Program-made: the position numbers and the translations under genes
Notes under the pieces: model-generated
Told to the model about the DNA's origin: nothing
Databases searched by the model: none
What the model saw: the letters and a program-made list of their open reading frames with translations, nothing else
Shown here: piece by piece, positions 49,245-59,642 of the stretch
Layout: each line of letters begins with the position of its first letter
Numbering within the stretch: the stretch's first letter is position 1
From: Moritella sp. 5
GTDB lineage: Bacteria; Pseudomonadota; Gammaproteobacteria; Enterobacterales; Moritellaceae
DNA length: 64,000 bases
Assembly: GCF_018219455.1 (NCBI RefSeq)
Contig: NZ_CP056122.1
Coordinates: 4,272,065 to 4,336,064 of the forward strand
Direction: 5' to 3'

Positions 49245-50006
49245 TTAAATTCCGCTACCACCCACTTCATCATTTTCTTCATGTAGACCACACTCACGCT
49301 TCAAACCAAAGAAGCGTGTTTCTTCTTCCGTCATCCCTGGTTTCAGCGGTTGTGACGTATGCACATCACCGACCGAGACATAATTCTGTTCCCACAACGG
49401 ATGATAATTCAACCCGTTATTTTTCAGATAATAATGAATTTCTTTATTGCTCCAATCAATAATAGGCAAAAATTTAAAACAACCATTTTGAATAGACAAT
49501 ACCGGTAATGCTTCACGACTTGATGACTGACTACGGCGTAATCCAGAAAACCACACTTGCGCGCCCAACTCCTTAAGTGCGCGCTTCATTGGTTCTACTT
49601 TATTAAGCACATTATATTGCGTGATCCCTTCAACACCCTGTTCCCATAACTTACCATAACGCGACTCCTGCCAAGCAGCTGATTGTGGCGCAGTGTATAT
49701 TTGTAAATTAAGGCTTAACTGTTGAGTTAACTCATCAATAAACTGATAGGTTTCAGGAAATAAATACCCTGTATCGGTTAAAATAACCGGAATATCAGAC
49801 TTAAACTGTGTTAATAAATGTAAACATACGGCTGCTTGAATGCCAAAGCTCGATGATAATACTAATTTGTCACCCAACTCAGTAACAGCCCAGTCGACAC
49901 GTTGTTCTGCGCTCATCTCCTCTAGCTGAGCATTAACCACAGCTAAAGCTGCTTTCTGGCTCGCCTTATCTAACGTTAATAATTCATCTAGGTTCAATCT
50001 AGCCAT
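49245..50006 (-). CDS. cysH: Phosphoadenylylsulfate (PAPS) reductase CysH
   Basis: Reduces PAPS to sulfite with thioredoxin or glutaredoxin. The 253-residue protein has a PP-loop-like [13 protein letters not shown] segment and the C-terminal active-site motif KRECGLHEE with the catalytic cysteine at 239. It lacks the extra cysteine pairs of iron-sulfur APS reductases, so it is a PAPS enzyme, consistent with cysC in the same genome. It overlaps cysI by 8 bases. Confidence 0.96.
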   Translation of the reverse strand: MARLNLDELLTLDKASQKAALAVVNAQLEEMSAEQRVDWAVTELGDKLVLSSSFGIQAAVCLHLLTQFKSDIPVILTDTGYLFPETYQFIDELTQQLSLNLQIYTAPQSAAWQESRYGKLWEQGVEGITQYNVLNKVEPMKRALKELGAQVWFSGLRRSQSSSREALPVLSIQNGCFKFLPIIDWSNKEIHYYLKNNGLNYHPLWEQNYVSVGDVHTSQPLKPGMTEEETRFFGLKRECGLHEENDEVGGSGI

Positions 50007-51687
50007 GGAAATCTCTCGACGCTATAATTACAGGTTTAATCACTTCACGACGTACCACGAAATCACCGAAACGTTCGTCTGGTAATGCATTGGTTGCCCA
50101 TTCAGCAATTAATTCATCAAGAATCGTTAAGATCTCAGTTTCACCAATATTCTCACGATACATCTTGTTTAAACGCATGCCGTTATTCTTCGCGCCCAAA
50201 TACATATTGTATTTACCTGGACCTTTACCAACAAAGCCAACTTCCGCTAAAAATGGACGACCACAACCATTGGGACAACCCGTCATACGCATCACAAAGT
50301 GCTCGTCAGGAATACCGTGTTTTGTTAGCAACCCCTCAACTTTAGTCACCAATGATGGCAAATAACGCTCTGCTTCAGCCATCGCTAACGCACACGTCGG
50401 CAGTGCAACACACGCCATTGAGTTCAAGCGTTGCTGACTTAATTCGTCAGAATACAGACCATATAAACGTGCGAGACGTTCGATTTGTTCTTTATCTTGC
50501 TCTGCGACACCGGCAATGATTAAGTTTTGGTTGGCTGTCATTCTAAAATCACCTTGGTGGATCTTAGCAATTTCAACCAACCCAGTTTTAATCGGATGTG
50601 TTTCGGTATCAACAATACGCCCATTTTCAATAAATAGGGTTAAATGCCATTTATTATCAACGCCTTTGATCCAACCAAAGCGATCGCCACGGGTGGTAAA
50701 TTCAATTGCTTTTGGTGCTTCAAACTTAATACCTGAGCGTAATTCAACTTCTGCGCGGAATTTATCCACACCGTTATCTTCAAGTGTATATTTCAAACGA
50801 GCACGTTTACGATCAGTACGGCAACCCCAATCACGTTGTACTGTTAATACCGCTTTCGCGATTTCAACTGCATCTTCAGGTTTTACAAAACCAAAATCAT
50901 CGGCTAAACGCGGGAAAGTATTCACGTCACCATGCGTTGTCCCCATACCGCCACCAACTAATACATTGAAACCAGCTAGCTTACCGTTATCACCAACCGC
51001 AACAAAATTTAAATCATTAGCGTGAATATCTACGTCATTATGTGGCGGGATAGCAACTGCAATCTTAAATTTACGCGGTAAGTAAGTGGGTCCATACATA
51101 GGCTCAGCTTCATTACTATGCACTTTTTCACCGTCTAACCAGAGTTCTGCATACGCATTGGTGTTTGGTAATAAGTCATCACTTAAACGAATTGCCCATG
51201 CATAAGCTTCTTGGTGTAATGCTGACTCTACTGGATTCGGCGTGCACATTACATTACGGTTCACGTCACCACAGGCAGCAATCGAATCCAAGTTCACCGA
51301 GCCTAATGCTTGGATCAATGGCTTCACTTGCGGCTTTAAAATACCATGGTACTGAAACGTTTGACGGGTCGTTAAACGGATACTGCCATAGATAGTTAAG
51401 TCACTAGCAATACGATCTATCTCTAGCCATTGCTCAGGGCTGCAAATACCACCAGGTACACGCGCTCGTAACATAAAGCTATGACGAGGTTCTAACTTTT
51501 GTTTCTGACGCTCGGCACGAATATCACGGTCATCTTGCTGATAAAAACCGTGGAATTTCGTTAATTGCATATCATCATCAGACAGTCCGCCAGTGATTTG
51601 ATCCGCTAAGCCTTCAGCAATGGTACCGCGTAAAAAATTACTTTCTGTTTTAATGCGTTCATTAACCGCTAATTTCTTGTCGCTCAT
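49999..51687 (-). CDS. cysI: Sulfite reductase hemoprotein (beta) subunit CysI
   Basis: Binds siroheme and a [4Fe-4S] cluster and reduces sulfite to sulfide in six electrons supplied by CysJ. The 562-residue protein has the two cluster-binding motifs [19 protein letters not shown] and [14 protein letters not shown], and the siroheme-binding arginine blocks ([19 protein letters not shown]). It follows cysJ with a one-base overlap. Confidence 0.97.
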   Translation of the reverse strand: MSDKKLAVNERIKTESNFLRGTIAEGLADQITGGLSDDDMQLTKFHGFYQQDDRDIRAERQKQKLEPRHSFMLRARVPGGICSPEQWLEIDRIASDLTIYGSIRLTTRQTFQYHGILKPQVKPLIQALGSVNLDSIAACGDVNRNVMCTPNPVESALHQEAYAWAIRLSDDLLPNTNAYAELWLDGEKVHSNEAEPMYGPTYLPRKFKIAVAIPPHNDVDIHANDLNFVAVGDNGKLAGFNVLVGGGMGTTHGDVNTFPRLADDFGFVKPEDAVEIAKAVLTVQRDWGCRTDRKRARLKYTLEDNGVDKFRAEVELRSGIKFEAPKAIEFTTRGDRFGWIKGVDNKWHLTLFIENGRIVDTETHPIKTGLVEIAKIHQGDFRMTANQNLIIAGVAEQDKEQIERLARLYGLYSDELSQQRLNSMACVALPTCALAMAEAERYLPSLVTKVEGLLTKHGIPDEHFVMRMTGCPNGCGRPFLAEVGFVGKGPGKYNMYLGAKNNGMRLNKMYRENIGETEILTILDELIAEWATNALPDERFGDFVVRREVIKPVIIASRDFHG

Positions 51688-53483
51688 CAGTAAACATCCC
51701 TCTGATAACGTTTATTTCGACGTAGTTCAGCGACATACTCTTCTGCTTCACTACGCGCTAATTTACCTTGTTCTGCGACAATCTCGATCAATGCTTCATT
51801 CACATCTTTCGCCATTCTATCGCCATCACCACAAACATAAATATGTGCGCCTTGTTCTAACCAAGCATACAACTCTGCGGCATTTTCACGTAAACGGTCT
51901 TGCACATAAATTTTCTCAGCTTGGTCACGTGAGAACGCCACATCCATCTTAGTCAATAGACCCGATTTCAAGTAGCCCTGCCATTCAGTTTGATACAGGA
52001 AGTCATCAGTAAAATGTTGGTTACCAAAGAATAACCAGTTATTTCCTGCAGCTTCACGTACGTCACGTTCTTGTACAAAAGCACGAAATGGCGCAATCCC
52101 CGTACCAGGACCAATCATGATCACAGGAGTGTCATCATTACTTGGTAAACGGAAGTTATCATTGTGTTCAACAAAGACTGCAACCTCCGCACCTTCTTCA
52201 AGACGCTGAAGGAAACCAGAAGCACCACCAATGCGTTGTTCACCACTTTGCTGATAATCAACCACAGCAACGGTTAAATGTACTTCGCCTTCCGCTTCAT
52301 TAGGACTTGAAGCAATTGAATAAAGACGTGGGGTTAACTTGCGTAAGCCACTAATGAGTTGCTCTGCTGTTAAGTTTGCTTTCTTTTCATCAATCACATC
52401 TAAGATTTGACGACCATAACAATAGTGACGTAATGCTGTTTTATCATCGAGTAATTTAACTAATTTTTTCGAACCCGATATTTCAGCATAAGCCTGAATG
52501 AAACTTGGATAACTCTGGGTTAATTCGAAACGATGAATCAGTGCATCACGTAAACTTTCTGTTTCATTCGCCACTGTAACAGTTTGTGTACCATCTAATT
52601 CCAATTGGTCTAGAATAGCGTCAACCAGGATGGGATCATTCTTAAACCAGATCCCTAATGCATCACCCGCTTGGTAATTAATGCCAGAATCATCTAATGC
52701 AATTTCAACGTGACGAATATCTTTACCAGAAAAACGACCCGTAATTTTTTGATTCACTAATAATTCGGTTTTAAATGGCTTCTTTTTAGAATAGGTATTC
52801 GCGACATGATTCGTCGCTGGAGCTGCAACAGGAGCCGTCGCTGTAACCGCTTCTTTTAGCGTTGCTTTAACAGCAGTAAGCGCCAATTCGCTCCATGTTG
52901 AAACTGCATCATCATAATCAACATCGCAGTCTGCACGAGCGACGACAGCCTTAGCGCCAAGGGCAGCTAAGCGTTCATCAAACTCTAATCCAGTTTGGCA
53001 GTAAAATTCATAACTTGAATCGCCTAATGCACAGACACTGTATTTAAGTTCAGGTACTTTAGGCGCTTTCTTAGACGCTAAGAACTCATTAAAGGTAACT
53101 GCATCATCGGGTGCTTCGCCTTCACCATTGGTACTTGCAACAATCAGTAAGTGCGATTCTGTTTTCAATTCTTTGGCTTTATAATCCGCCATATTCACAA
53201 GTCGGGCTGTAATACCTTGTGCTTGTGCTTGTTCATAAAGTTCTTCCGCTACACCTTTGGCATTACCGGTTTGTGAACCAAATAAAATAGTCACACGTTG
53301 AGCAGGTTGAGATACCGCTCCGGGCGCCTGTACTTGACCTCCAGATGCTTGACTTATCCCTGCCAAATACCCACTGACCCACGCGGTTTGCGTCGGTGAC
53401 AAATCATTAAGTGCTAATTGCAATTGCGATAACTGCAATTCACTCAATGGACTCGTCGATGATGATAGTTCCTTTAATAGCAT
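51687..53483 (-). CDS. cysJ: Sulfite reductase flavoprotein (alpha) subunit CysJ
   Basis: Carries electrons from NADPH through FAD and FMN to CysI. The 598-residue protein has a flavodoxin domain ([39 protein letters not shown]), a linker, and a ferredoxin-reductase domain ([34 protein letters not shown]) ending in KRYQRDVY. It is the first gene of cysJIH. Confidence 0.97.
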   Translation of the reverse strand: MLLKELSSSTSPLSELQLSQLQLALNDLSPTQTAWVSGYLAGISQASGGQVQAPGAVSQPAQRVTILFGSQTGNAKGVAEELYEQAQAQGITARLVNMADYKAKELKTESHLLIVASTNGEGEAPDDAVTFNEFLASKKAPKVPELKYSVCALGDSSYEFYCQTGLEFDERLAALGAKAVVARADCDVDYDDAVSTWSELALTAVKATLKEAVTATAPVAAPATNHVANTYSKKKPFKTELLVNQKITGRFSGKDIRHVEIALDDSGINYQAGDALGIWFKNDPILVDAILDQLELDGTQTVTVANETESLRDALIHRFELTQSYPSFIQAYAEISGSKKLVKLLDDKTALRHYCYGRQILDVIDEKKANLTAEQLISGLRKLTPRLYSIASSPNEAEGEVHLTVAVVDYQQSGEQRIGGASGFLQRLEEGAEVAVFVEHNDNFRLPSNDDTPVIMIGPGTGIAPFRAFVQERDVREAAGNNWLFFGNQHFTDDFLYQTEWQGYLKSGLLTKMDVAFSRDQAEKIYVQDRLRENAAELYAWLEQGAHIYVCGDGDRMAKDVNEALIEIVAEQGKLARSEAEEYVAELRRNKRYQRDVY

Positions 53484-53561
53484 ATTACGGCTTCCACTGT
53501 GCTGAATTAGTTAAAGGTTAACGACTGTTAAGGATAACCACAAAGAATAAATAATGATTTT

Positions 53562-53580
53562 TTATTCCATTTAGTTATAT
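53562..53580 (-). promoter_or_regulatory. Possible CysB-type site upstream of cysJ
   Basis: TTATTCCATTTAGTTATAT lies about 80 bases upstream of the cysJ start. The TTAT-N-CC-N-TTT...TTAT spacing resembles CysB-binding half-sites described for enteric cys promoters, which are poorly conserved. The assignment is tentative. Confidence 0.35.
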
Positions 53581-53726
53581 GGAAAATGCTTTGTTTGTGT
53601 ATACGCAACAAATAAACCACGACAATAATTAACACAACCCTCACTTACAATTAACATTACCAGTTCAATTAAACTGGCTTACGTGGCAAAATAGTCGTTT
53701 ATAACCACCATTATCAGGATGATAAA

Positions 53727-54500
53727 ATGGCAACTTATTTACTAACACAGTTAAATGAACAAGGTGTATTAACCTTAACCCTTAATAGATTAGATAAGCT
53801 CAATGCATTTAATAGTGCATTTTATACTGAGCTAACCGAGGCTTTTAACCAGGCTGATACCAACCCAGCAGTGCGTGTAGTGATTCTTAGAGGCTCTGAA
53901 AGTTGTTTCTGTGCGGGTAATGATATGGCCGACTTCATGAACGGCATGGGGTTTTCTAAAGACCAACCATTAGTGCAATACATGCTCGCCTTATTACACT
54001 TTTCCAAACCAGTGATTGCAGCAGCGGCTGGCCCTGCTGTTGGTATTGGTACAACAACGTTAATGCACTGTGATCTGGTTTATCTTGCCGATAATACGGT
54101 ACTTCGCTTACCATTTACAGATCTTGCAGCAGTGCCTGAATATGCCGCAAGTCTGATATTACCCCGAATTGCGGGTCATCAGCGAGCATCTGAAATGATG
54201 TTGCTTGCCGACAAATTTGATGCACAAACAGCATTAGAAATTGGTCTTGCCAATAAAGTATTACCTGCGGATGAATTATTTTCTATGGCCGAAAAAAGCG
54301 CCTTAAAGCTCGCAGCTAAAGCGCCAGCTTCATTACGTAACACCAAAAAATTAATGAAAGCTGAGTTAATTAACCAGATAGAAAAAGTGATCCATATTGA
54401 GTTAGCGCATTTCTCTACAGCGCTTGAAAGCGAAGAATCAAAAGAAGCGGTGAGCGCATTTATGCAAAAACGTAAACCGAATTTCTCACGATTCAATTAA
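53727..54500 (+). CDS. Enoyl-CoA hydratase/isomerase family protein
   Basis: A 257-residue crotonase-fold protein. The oxyanion-hole segments are SCFCAGNDMADFM and AAGPAVGIGTTTL. The motif PFTDLAAVPEYAASLILPRI carries one glutamate, at the position used by delta3,delta2-enoyl-CoA isomerases, whereas classical hydratases have two glutamates. An isomerase of unsaturated fatty-acid beta-oxidation is therefore more likely than a hydratase. The gene is monocistronic, divergent from cysJ. Confidence 0.85.
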   Translation: MATYLLTQLNEQGVLTLTLNRLDKLNAFNSAFYTELTEAFNQADTNPAVRVVILRGSESCFCAGNDMADFMNGMGFSKDQPLVQYMLALLHFSKPVIAAAAGPAVGIGTTTLMHCDLVYLADNTVLRLPFTDLAAVPEYAASLILPRIAGHQRASEMMLLADKFDAQTALEIGLANKVLPADELFSMAEKSALKLAAKAPASLRNTKKLMKAELINQIEKVIHIELAHFSTALESEESKEAVSAFMQKRKPNFSRFN

Positions 54501-54573
54501 CCTCAAAACTTTACACCCATTTATAGATACAAGCTTAATCACCAACAAATACCGTTATGAACAAGGCCAAAAA

Positions 54574-54607
54574 TAGAACAGAAAATTACGCTTTGTTTTC
54601 TGTTCTA
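54574..54607 (+). terminator. Hairpin after the enoyl-CoA isomerase-like gene
   Basis: TAGAACAGAAAA (54574-54585) and TTTTCTGTTCTA (54596-54607) form a perfect 12-bp stem with a 10-base loop. The downstream T-run is short, so termination is likely but not certain. Confidence 0.6.
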
Positions 54608-54669
54608 CTTTACCTCGCGAGGTGGTCAGCGCATAATTAAGCCTTATACATGTTTATATTCCAATGAAT

Positions 54670-54696
54670 ATTAACAACCTATCTTGAGTTGTTAAT
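54670..54696. repeat. Inverted repeat upstream of the DUF3802 gene
   Basis: ATTAACAAC and GTTGTTAAT are exact inverted copies separated by 9 bases, about 75 bases before the next gene. It could be an operator for that gene or part of the preceding terminator region. Confidence 0.5.
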
Positions 54697-54769
54697 TATA
54701 CCCCCGCTTTTAGCGGTATATATACGGTGTAATAACATGTCATTCTTATATTTTACGCGGTAAATAATT

Positions 54770-55120
54770 ATGATAACAAACAGTGATGGTTATATTCAGC
54801 TTATCCATTTCTTAGCTGACAATTTAGCTATTTTTGAAAACCATAGCCAACAGAACGCTTCAACAACAGATACCATTGGGGATATTTTTTCTGAACATAT
54901 CGCCAGTAATACTATGACTGTTTGTAATCAACATCAGCAGCTTACTGAAAAGCACCGCTTTGTGATTATCCGTGAAATAGACGCAATTGTCGGTGATTTA
55001 GAAGAAGTATTATCAAGTGCTTGGGATGTACCGCCAAGTAATGAACAAATGGCATTTATCGAAGAGTTTGTAGGTTTAATGAAGAATCTATTTGATAGTG
55101 AAATATCTAAATTAGTATAA
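54770..55120 (+). CDS. DUF3802-type hypothetical protein
   Basis: A 116-residue soluble, acidic, helical protein. Segments such as DGYIQLIHFLADNLAIFEN, REIDAIVGDLEEVLSSAW and EFVGLMKNLFDSEISK resemble the DUF3802 family of marine gammaproteobacteria, which has no known function. No signal or membrane helix. It has its own upstream region and converges with ilvIH at a shared terminator. Confidence 0.8.
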   Translation: MITNSDGYIQLIHFLADNLAIFENHSQQNASTTDTIGDIFSEHIASNTMTVCNQHQQLTEKHRFVIIREIDAIVGDLEEVLSSAWDVPPSNEQMAFIEEFVGLMKNLFDSEISKLV

Positions 55121-55150
55121 GTGTCCTAACGTAGTAAATTAAGCTTAATA

Positions 55151-55183
55151 AAAAGCCAGCTCATATTATATGCGCTGGCTTTT
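55151..55183 (+). terminator. Bidirectional terminator between the DUF3802 gene and ilvH
   Basis: AAAAGCCAGC and GCTGGCTTTT form a perfect 10-bp stem with a 13-base loop, flanked by A- and T-rich sequence. It serves both converging transcription units. Confidence 0.88.
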
Positions 55184-55203
55184 ATAGTTATGATAACGCT
55201 ATA

Positions 55204-55698
55204 TTATGCCTTTAAACAGCGTTCGCCACGTGCGATACCACAAACACCACTTCGAACCACTTCAACAATCTCAGTATGCGATGCTAATGTTTCGATGAAA
55301 GCATCAAGCTTGTCACTGTCACCCGCCAGTTGCACCGTGTATAAAGAATCTGTGATATCAACAATTTGACCACGGAAAATGTCTGATGTGCGCTTCACTT
55401 CTGCACGTACAAAACCCGCCGCTTTTACTTTAATAAGTAATAGCTCACGCTCAATATGCGCACCTTCAGTAAGATCACTTACTTTTAAGACATCAATCAG
55501 CTTATTTAATTGCTTCATGATTTGTTCTATCACAGCACGGTCACCATTAGTAACCAACGTCAAACGTGATAATGTTTCATCATCCGTCGTTGATACAGTC
55601 AAAGATTCAATGTTATAACCACGTTGTGAGAACAAACCAACGATACGTGACAAAGCACCCGACTCATTTTCTGTTAATATTGAAATTATACGTCTCAT
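55204..55698 (-). CDS. ilvH: Acetolactate synthase III small (regulatory) subunit IlvH
   Basis: Regulatory subunit that activates IlvI and usually confers valine feedback inhibition. The 164-residue protein has an N-terminal ACT domain ([33 protein letters not shown], here quoted in parts) and a C-terminal domain ending [14 protein letters not shown]. It overlaps ilvI by 4 bases, so subunit synthesis is coupled. Confidence 0.96.
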   Translation of the reverse strand: MRRIISILTENESGALSRIVGLFSQRGYNIESLTVSTTDDETLSRLTLVTNGDRAVIEQIMKQLNKLIDVLKVSDLTEGAHIERELLLIKVKAAGFVRAEVKRTSDIFRGQIVDITDSLYTVQLAGDSDKLDAFIETLASHTEIVEVVRSGVCGIARGERCLKA

Positions 55699-57422
55699 GA
55701 TGTGGTTTTCTCCGTCTTACTTAAATACATATCGTCCATTGCGCCATATTTAATTTGCATCGGATATACATGTTCTTCTGGATCAATAATAATATCCATA
55801 AATACAACACGATTTTTATTTTCTTCCGAGAAGCACTCAGCAAACGCTTTATCAAGATCTTCAGGTTTACTCACCTGAATACCAACGTGATGATAAGCTT
55901 CTGCTAATTTAACAAAATCAGGCATAGACTCCATATAAGAATGAGAATGACGGCCATCATAGAACATTTTTTGCCACTGTTTCACCATGCCTAGCGCACC
56001 GTTATTCAGGGTAATAATCTTCACCGCAATACCATACTGTAGGCACGTTGATAGCTCTTGAATGTTCATTTGGATAGAACCATCGCCAGAAATACAACAT
56101 ACTACTTTTTCAGGGTGTGCGATTTTAGCACCCATAGCGGCAGGGAAACCAAAGCCCATCGTGCCTAAGCCGCCGGAGTTGATCCATTGACGCGGTTTAT
56201 CGTACGGATAGTACAAAGCACCAAACATCTGATGTTGTCCAACATCCGACGCAATAATAGCTTTACCATCGGTATGTTTATATAAAGCTTGAATTGCGGC
56301 TTGTGGCTTAATTGATGTGCCAGTCTCATAACTTAGGCATTGCTTAGTACGCCAACCATCAATTGTTTTCCACCACGAACCACGTTCTTCCTCATTAGCA
56401 GTGACCTGCAGTTCATCAATAATGTCTAACATCTGCTCAACAACCACTTCGATAGAGCCAACAATTGGAATATCAGCTTGGACTGTTTTCGAAATTGACG
56501 TTGGATCGATATCTACATGAATAATTTTTGCTTCTGGACAAAATTTATCAATTGCATTCGTCACACGATCATCAAAACGTGCACCTAAACAAATAATAAG
56601 GTCTGAGTTATGCATCGTTTTATTTGCTTCAAACGTACCATGCATACCTAACATACCGATATTCTGAGGGTGTGTACCTGGGAATATACCCAGCCCCATC
56701 AAAGTGTTCGTTACTGGCAGGTTTAGCTGTTCAGCAAATTTAAGTACTTGCGCTTCAGCGTTGGCAATCACCGCACCACCACCAACATACAACACTGGTT
56801 TTTTCGCGGTGGCAATTGCTTTAACCGCTTTACGTATTTGTCCTTTATGACCCAATTTAACCGGATTATATGAACGCATAGAGACGCTATCAGGGTATTT
56901 GTACGGAAATTTCAATAACGGGTTTTGTGTATCTTTTGGTAAATCAATCACCACAGGTCCAGGACGACCTGTTGATGCGATATAATATGCTTTTTTGATT
57001 GCATCAGGAATATCAGCTGCGGTTTTACATAAAAAACTGTGTTTTACGACAGGACGAGATACGCCCATCATGTCTGTTTCCTGAAATGCATCGTTACCAA
57101 TCATTGACGTAGGAACCTGACCTGATAAAACAACAAGAGGAATCGAATCCATATATGCTGTTGCAATACCTGTAATACAGTTTGTTGCACCTGGTCCAGA
57201 TGTAACAAGGACGGTACCAACTTTCCCTGTTGAACGTGCATAACCATCTGCAGCATGTACTGCAGCTTGCTCATGACGCACTAAAAAATGTTCAATTTGA
57301 CTTGATTCGAATAACGCATCATAAATATCAAGAACAGAGCCACCAGGATAACCGAAGATATGCTCAATACCCTCATCTTCCAGTGAGCGGATTACCATTT
57401 CGGCACCAGACAACATTTCCAT
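55695..57422 (-). CDS. ilvI: Acetolactate synthase III large subunit IlvI
   Basis: Thiamine-diphosphate enzyme that condenses pyruvate to acetolactate for valine and leucine synthesis. The 575-residue protein has the N-terminal [17 protein letters not shown] with the catalytic glutamate in [17 protein letters not shown], and the C-terminal ThDP-binding [14 protein letters not shown] motif ending with NNGALGMV. The frame is open 7 codons further, but GGGAGGG stands 7 bases before the ATG at 57422, and [10 protein letters not shown] is the usual start. Confidence 0.95.
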   Translation of the reverse strand: MEMLSGAEMVIRSLEDEGIEHIFGYPGGSVLDIYDALFESSQIEHFLVRHEQAAVHAADGYARSTGKVGTVLVTSGPGATNCITGIATAYMDSIPLVVLSGQVPTSMIGNDAFQETDMMGVSRPVVKHSFLCKTAADIPDAIKKAYYIASTGRPGPVVIDLPKDTQNPLLKFPYKYPDSVSMRSYNPVKLGHKGQIRKAVKAIATAKKPVLYVGGGAVIANAEAQVLKFAEQLNLPVTNTLMGLGIFPGTHPQNIGMLGMHGTFEANKTMHNSDLIICLGARFDDRVTNAIDKFCPEAKIIHVDIDPTSISKTVQADIPIVGSIEVVVEQMLDIIDELQVTANEEERGSWWKTIDGWRTKQCLSYETGTSIKPQAAIQALYKHTDGKAIIASDVGQHQMFGALYYPYDKPRQWINSGGLGTMGFGFPAAMGAKIAHPEKVVCCISGDGSIQMNIQELSTCLQYGIAVKIITLNNGALGMVKQWQKMFYDGRHSHSYMESMPDFVKLAEAYHHVGIQVSKPEDLDKAFAECFSEENKNRVVFMDIIIDPEEHVYPMQIKYGAMDDMYLSKTEKTTS

Positions 57423-57791
57423 AAGCAGGCCCTCCCGGCCCATATCCTAATTCTAGTTTGACAATCGTCCACACTGTAACAAGTTAGTTACAAGTTTAAA
57501 CTTCCCATTGAATTAGATTTAACTTTATTTTTATTGGTTTATTTATTGAAATTAACAAAATAAAATCATCTTTAAAAGTGATATGAGAAATTAAATATCA
57601 AAAAAATTCATTATCATCTCTAATAACGATATATTTCGGTCTTAAACAAGGGGGGTATAAAGAATATTAACCCATCAAGCGACTGATTTTAAATAATAAA
57701 ATATAAAAATAAAGATATTAACCATGTAATAGCATCGCTCAATGTAAAAACAACCCACTCAAAAAATAACTAAACAATGAAAGGTATTTAG
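57423..57791. other. 369-base gap upstream of ilvIH
   Basis: Holds the ilvIH control region on the minus strand. The sequence is strongly AT-rich with many A-tracts, as expected for an Lrp-type control region, but no specific site is assigned. A run of six G residues at about 57650-57655 is conspicuous in the AT-rich background. No gene or leader peptide is seen. Confidence 0.5.
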
Positions 57792-59447
57792 TTATGCCGA
57801 TGGTTGCTCAATCATTTCAATGGCCGTATTTTCATTTCGGTTCGCCAACCACATATTTAATGTTGATAATGACATCGGTTTTGCGTACCAATATCCCTGT
57901 ACCTTCGAGCAACCTTGTTTTAACAAAAATTCAGCTTGCTCGGGTTGTTCAATGCCTTCACCGAGTAATTCTAGTTTTAAAGCGTCACCCATAGCACAAA
58001 TACCTTTGACGATATTCTGACTACGCTCAGAATCAACGACGCCTTCGATGAAACTACGATCGAGCTTAATACCATGAAATTGGAATTTGTGTAGATAGCT
58101 AAATGAAGAATAACCGGTACCAAAATCATCAATCCATAATTTAATACCTAAATTATTTAATTCACGTAATACACGTAAATTATCACTATCCGCATTCATT
58201 AATGTTGTTTCAGTTATCTCAAAATGGATCTGACTCGGTAATAATGAGTAACAAGCCAAAATACTTCTAACATTATGTACAAAAGCACGGTCAGCCAACT
58301 GCTGCGGCGCAATATTAATGGCAATAAAGTAATCCGGATTATTGACCTGCAATAACGATAAATCACCACAAACCTGCTTAATAATCCACTGTCCCATAGG
58401 CACAATAAGACCGGTTTGCTCTGCAACAGGAATAAAGTCATCGGGTGGTACCAGGCCTCGAACCGGATGATTCCAACGAATTAACGCTTCAAATCCCAGT
58501 TCCTTTTCTGTGGCAATATCAATAACGGGTTGATAATAAATTTCAAACTCCCCTTTACTAATGGCCTTATTAAGCTCTTGTTCTAGGTTTACTCGATACT
58601 CTAATTCTCGCATGTATTCCGGTTTGAAAAAGGCCACACCATGCTTTCCTGACTCCTTTACTTTATACATTGCCATATCCGCTTTTTTCAATAACGAATC
58701 GCTACAAGTACCATGTTCAGGACTGATGCTGACACCAATACTGACACCGATAGAGATACTCTCACCAGACAATTCAATTTTTCGGCGAATATTTTTCAGC
58801 AATTTGTTCAGGATAGGCGCGATATCATTGGCTTCTGAAATACCCATGATGAGAATAGCAAACTCATCGCCACCAATACGAAAAATATTGGTCTTATACA
58901 AAGTAGGTTGTGGTGTGTTATCTAACGATAATTTAATACGTTGCGCTATGATTGCGATAACTTGATCGCCCACTTTATGGCCTAATGTATCATTGATATT
59001 TTTAAGATCATCTAAATCCAGAATACATAATGCAATCTTACCTTTTCCTTTAGCCATACTGGCATCGAGTCTTTCTAAAAATTTAAATCGATTCGCTAAC
59101 CCAGTTCCGCTATCTAAATAAACCGATAGGTCCAGCTCTACAAGTTGCCCTTGTAGGTTGTGTAATTCCAAATTTACTTTCCGCAAAGTCCGCTTATAGA
59201 CACACACCACACTAATAACACTGACAAACGCGATAATAATAAGTGAACTCGGAATACGCATAGTCACATGGTACAGTTCTAATAAAAAAAACCAGGCTGT
59301 ATCACTGGAAAACGTTAAAATATAGAGACAAGAAAACAGCGTAAGTAAACCACCGAATACAATTACGATGAATAATACTTTACGCCATTGGTGCGAAGAA
59401 TTTCTGGTATTAAGCCTGTTCATATTAGCACTATCCATTGTTACCAA
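57792..59447 (-). CDS. Membrane GGDEF-EAL protein (cyclic di-GMP turnover)
   Basis: A 551-residue protein with two membrane helices (about 23-47 and 66-85), a GGDEF domain with intact GGDEF at 192-196, and an EAL domain with intact E320-A-L and DDFGTGYSS. Both the cyclase and the phosphodiesterase active sites look complete, so it could make or break cyclic di-GMP. No RxxD inhibition site is seen just before GGDEF. There is no sensory domain beyond the short segment between the two helices. It is monocistronic and downstream of the acyl-CoA synthetase gene. Confidence 0.93.
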   Translation of the reverse strand: MVTMDSANMNRLNTRNSSHQWRKVLFIVIVFGGLLTLFSCLYILTFSSDTAWFFLLELYHVTMRIPSSLIIIAFVSVISVVCVYKRTLRKVNLELHNLQGQLVELDLSVYLDSGTGLANRFKFLERLDASMAKGKGKIALCILDLDDLKNINDTLGHKVGDQVIAIIAQRIKLSLDNTPQPTLYKTNIFRIGGDEFAILIMGISEANDIAPILNKLLKNIRRKIELSGESISIGVSIGVSISPEHGTCSDSLLKKADMAMYKVKESGKHGVAFFKPEYMRELEYRVNLEQELNKAISKGEFEIYYQPVIDIATEKELGFEALIRWNHPVRGLVPPDDFIPVAEQTGLIVPMGQWIIKQVCGDLSLLQVNNPDYFIAINIAPQQLADRAFVHNVRSILACYSLLPSQIHFEITETTLMNADSDNLRVLRELNNLGIKLWIDDFGTGYSSFSYLHKFQFHGIKLDRSFIEGVVDSERSQNIVKGICAMGDALKLELLGEGIEQPEQAEFLLKQGCSKVQGYWYAKPMSLSTLNMWLANRNENTAIEMIEQPSA

Positions 59448-59586
59448 TCTGCTTACCCATATTGAGTTAATATTAGTCTAGATAAATAGCAATGGCGTGA
59501 ATAATTGACGAGGCTTAGCAAGAAATAGTCGAAAGAGTTAGAGCAATAAATATTACTCAGTAATAAATGTGAGCCAAAATAGTACT

Positions 59587-59618
59587 CCCGTTGTGAGCAA
59601 CTAAAAATGTACAACGGG
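59587..59618 (-). terminator. Stem-loop after the acyl-CoA synthetase gene
   Basis: CCCGTTGT and ACAACGGG form a perfect 8-bp stem with a 16-base loop, about 25 bases after the stop codon of the minus-strand gene. No long T-run follows, so it is a moderate terminator candidate. Confidence 0.5.
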
Positions 59619-59642
59619 ATTTAGCATGAGAAATGTAAACAC

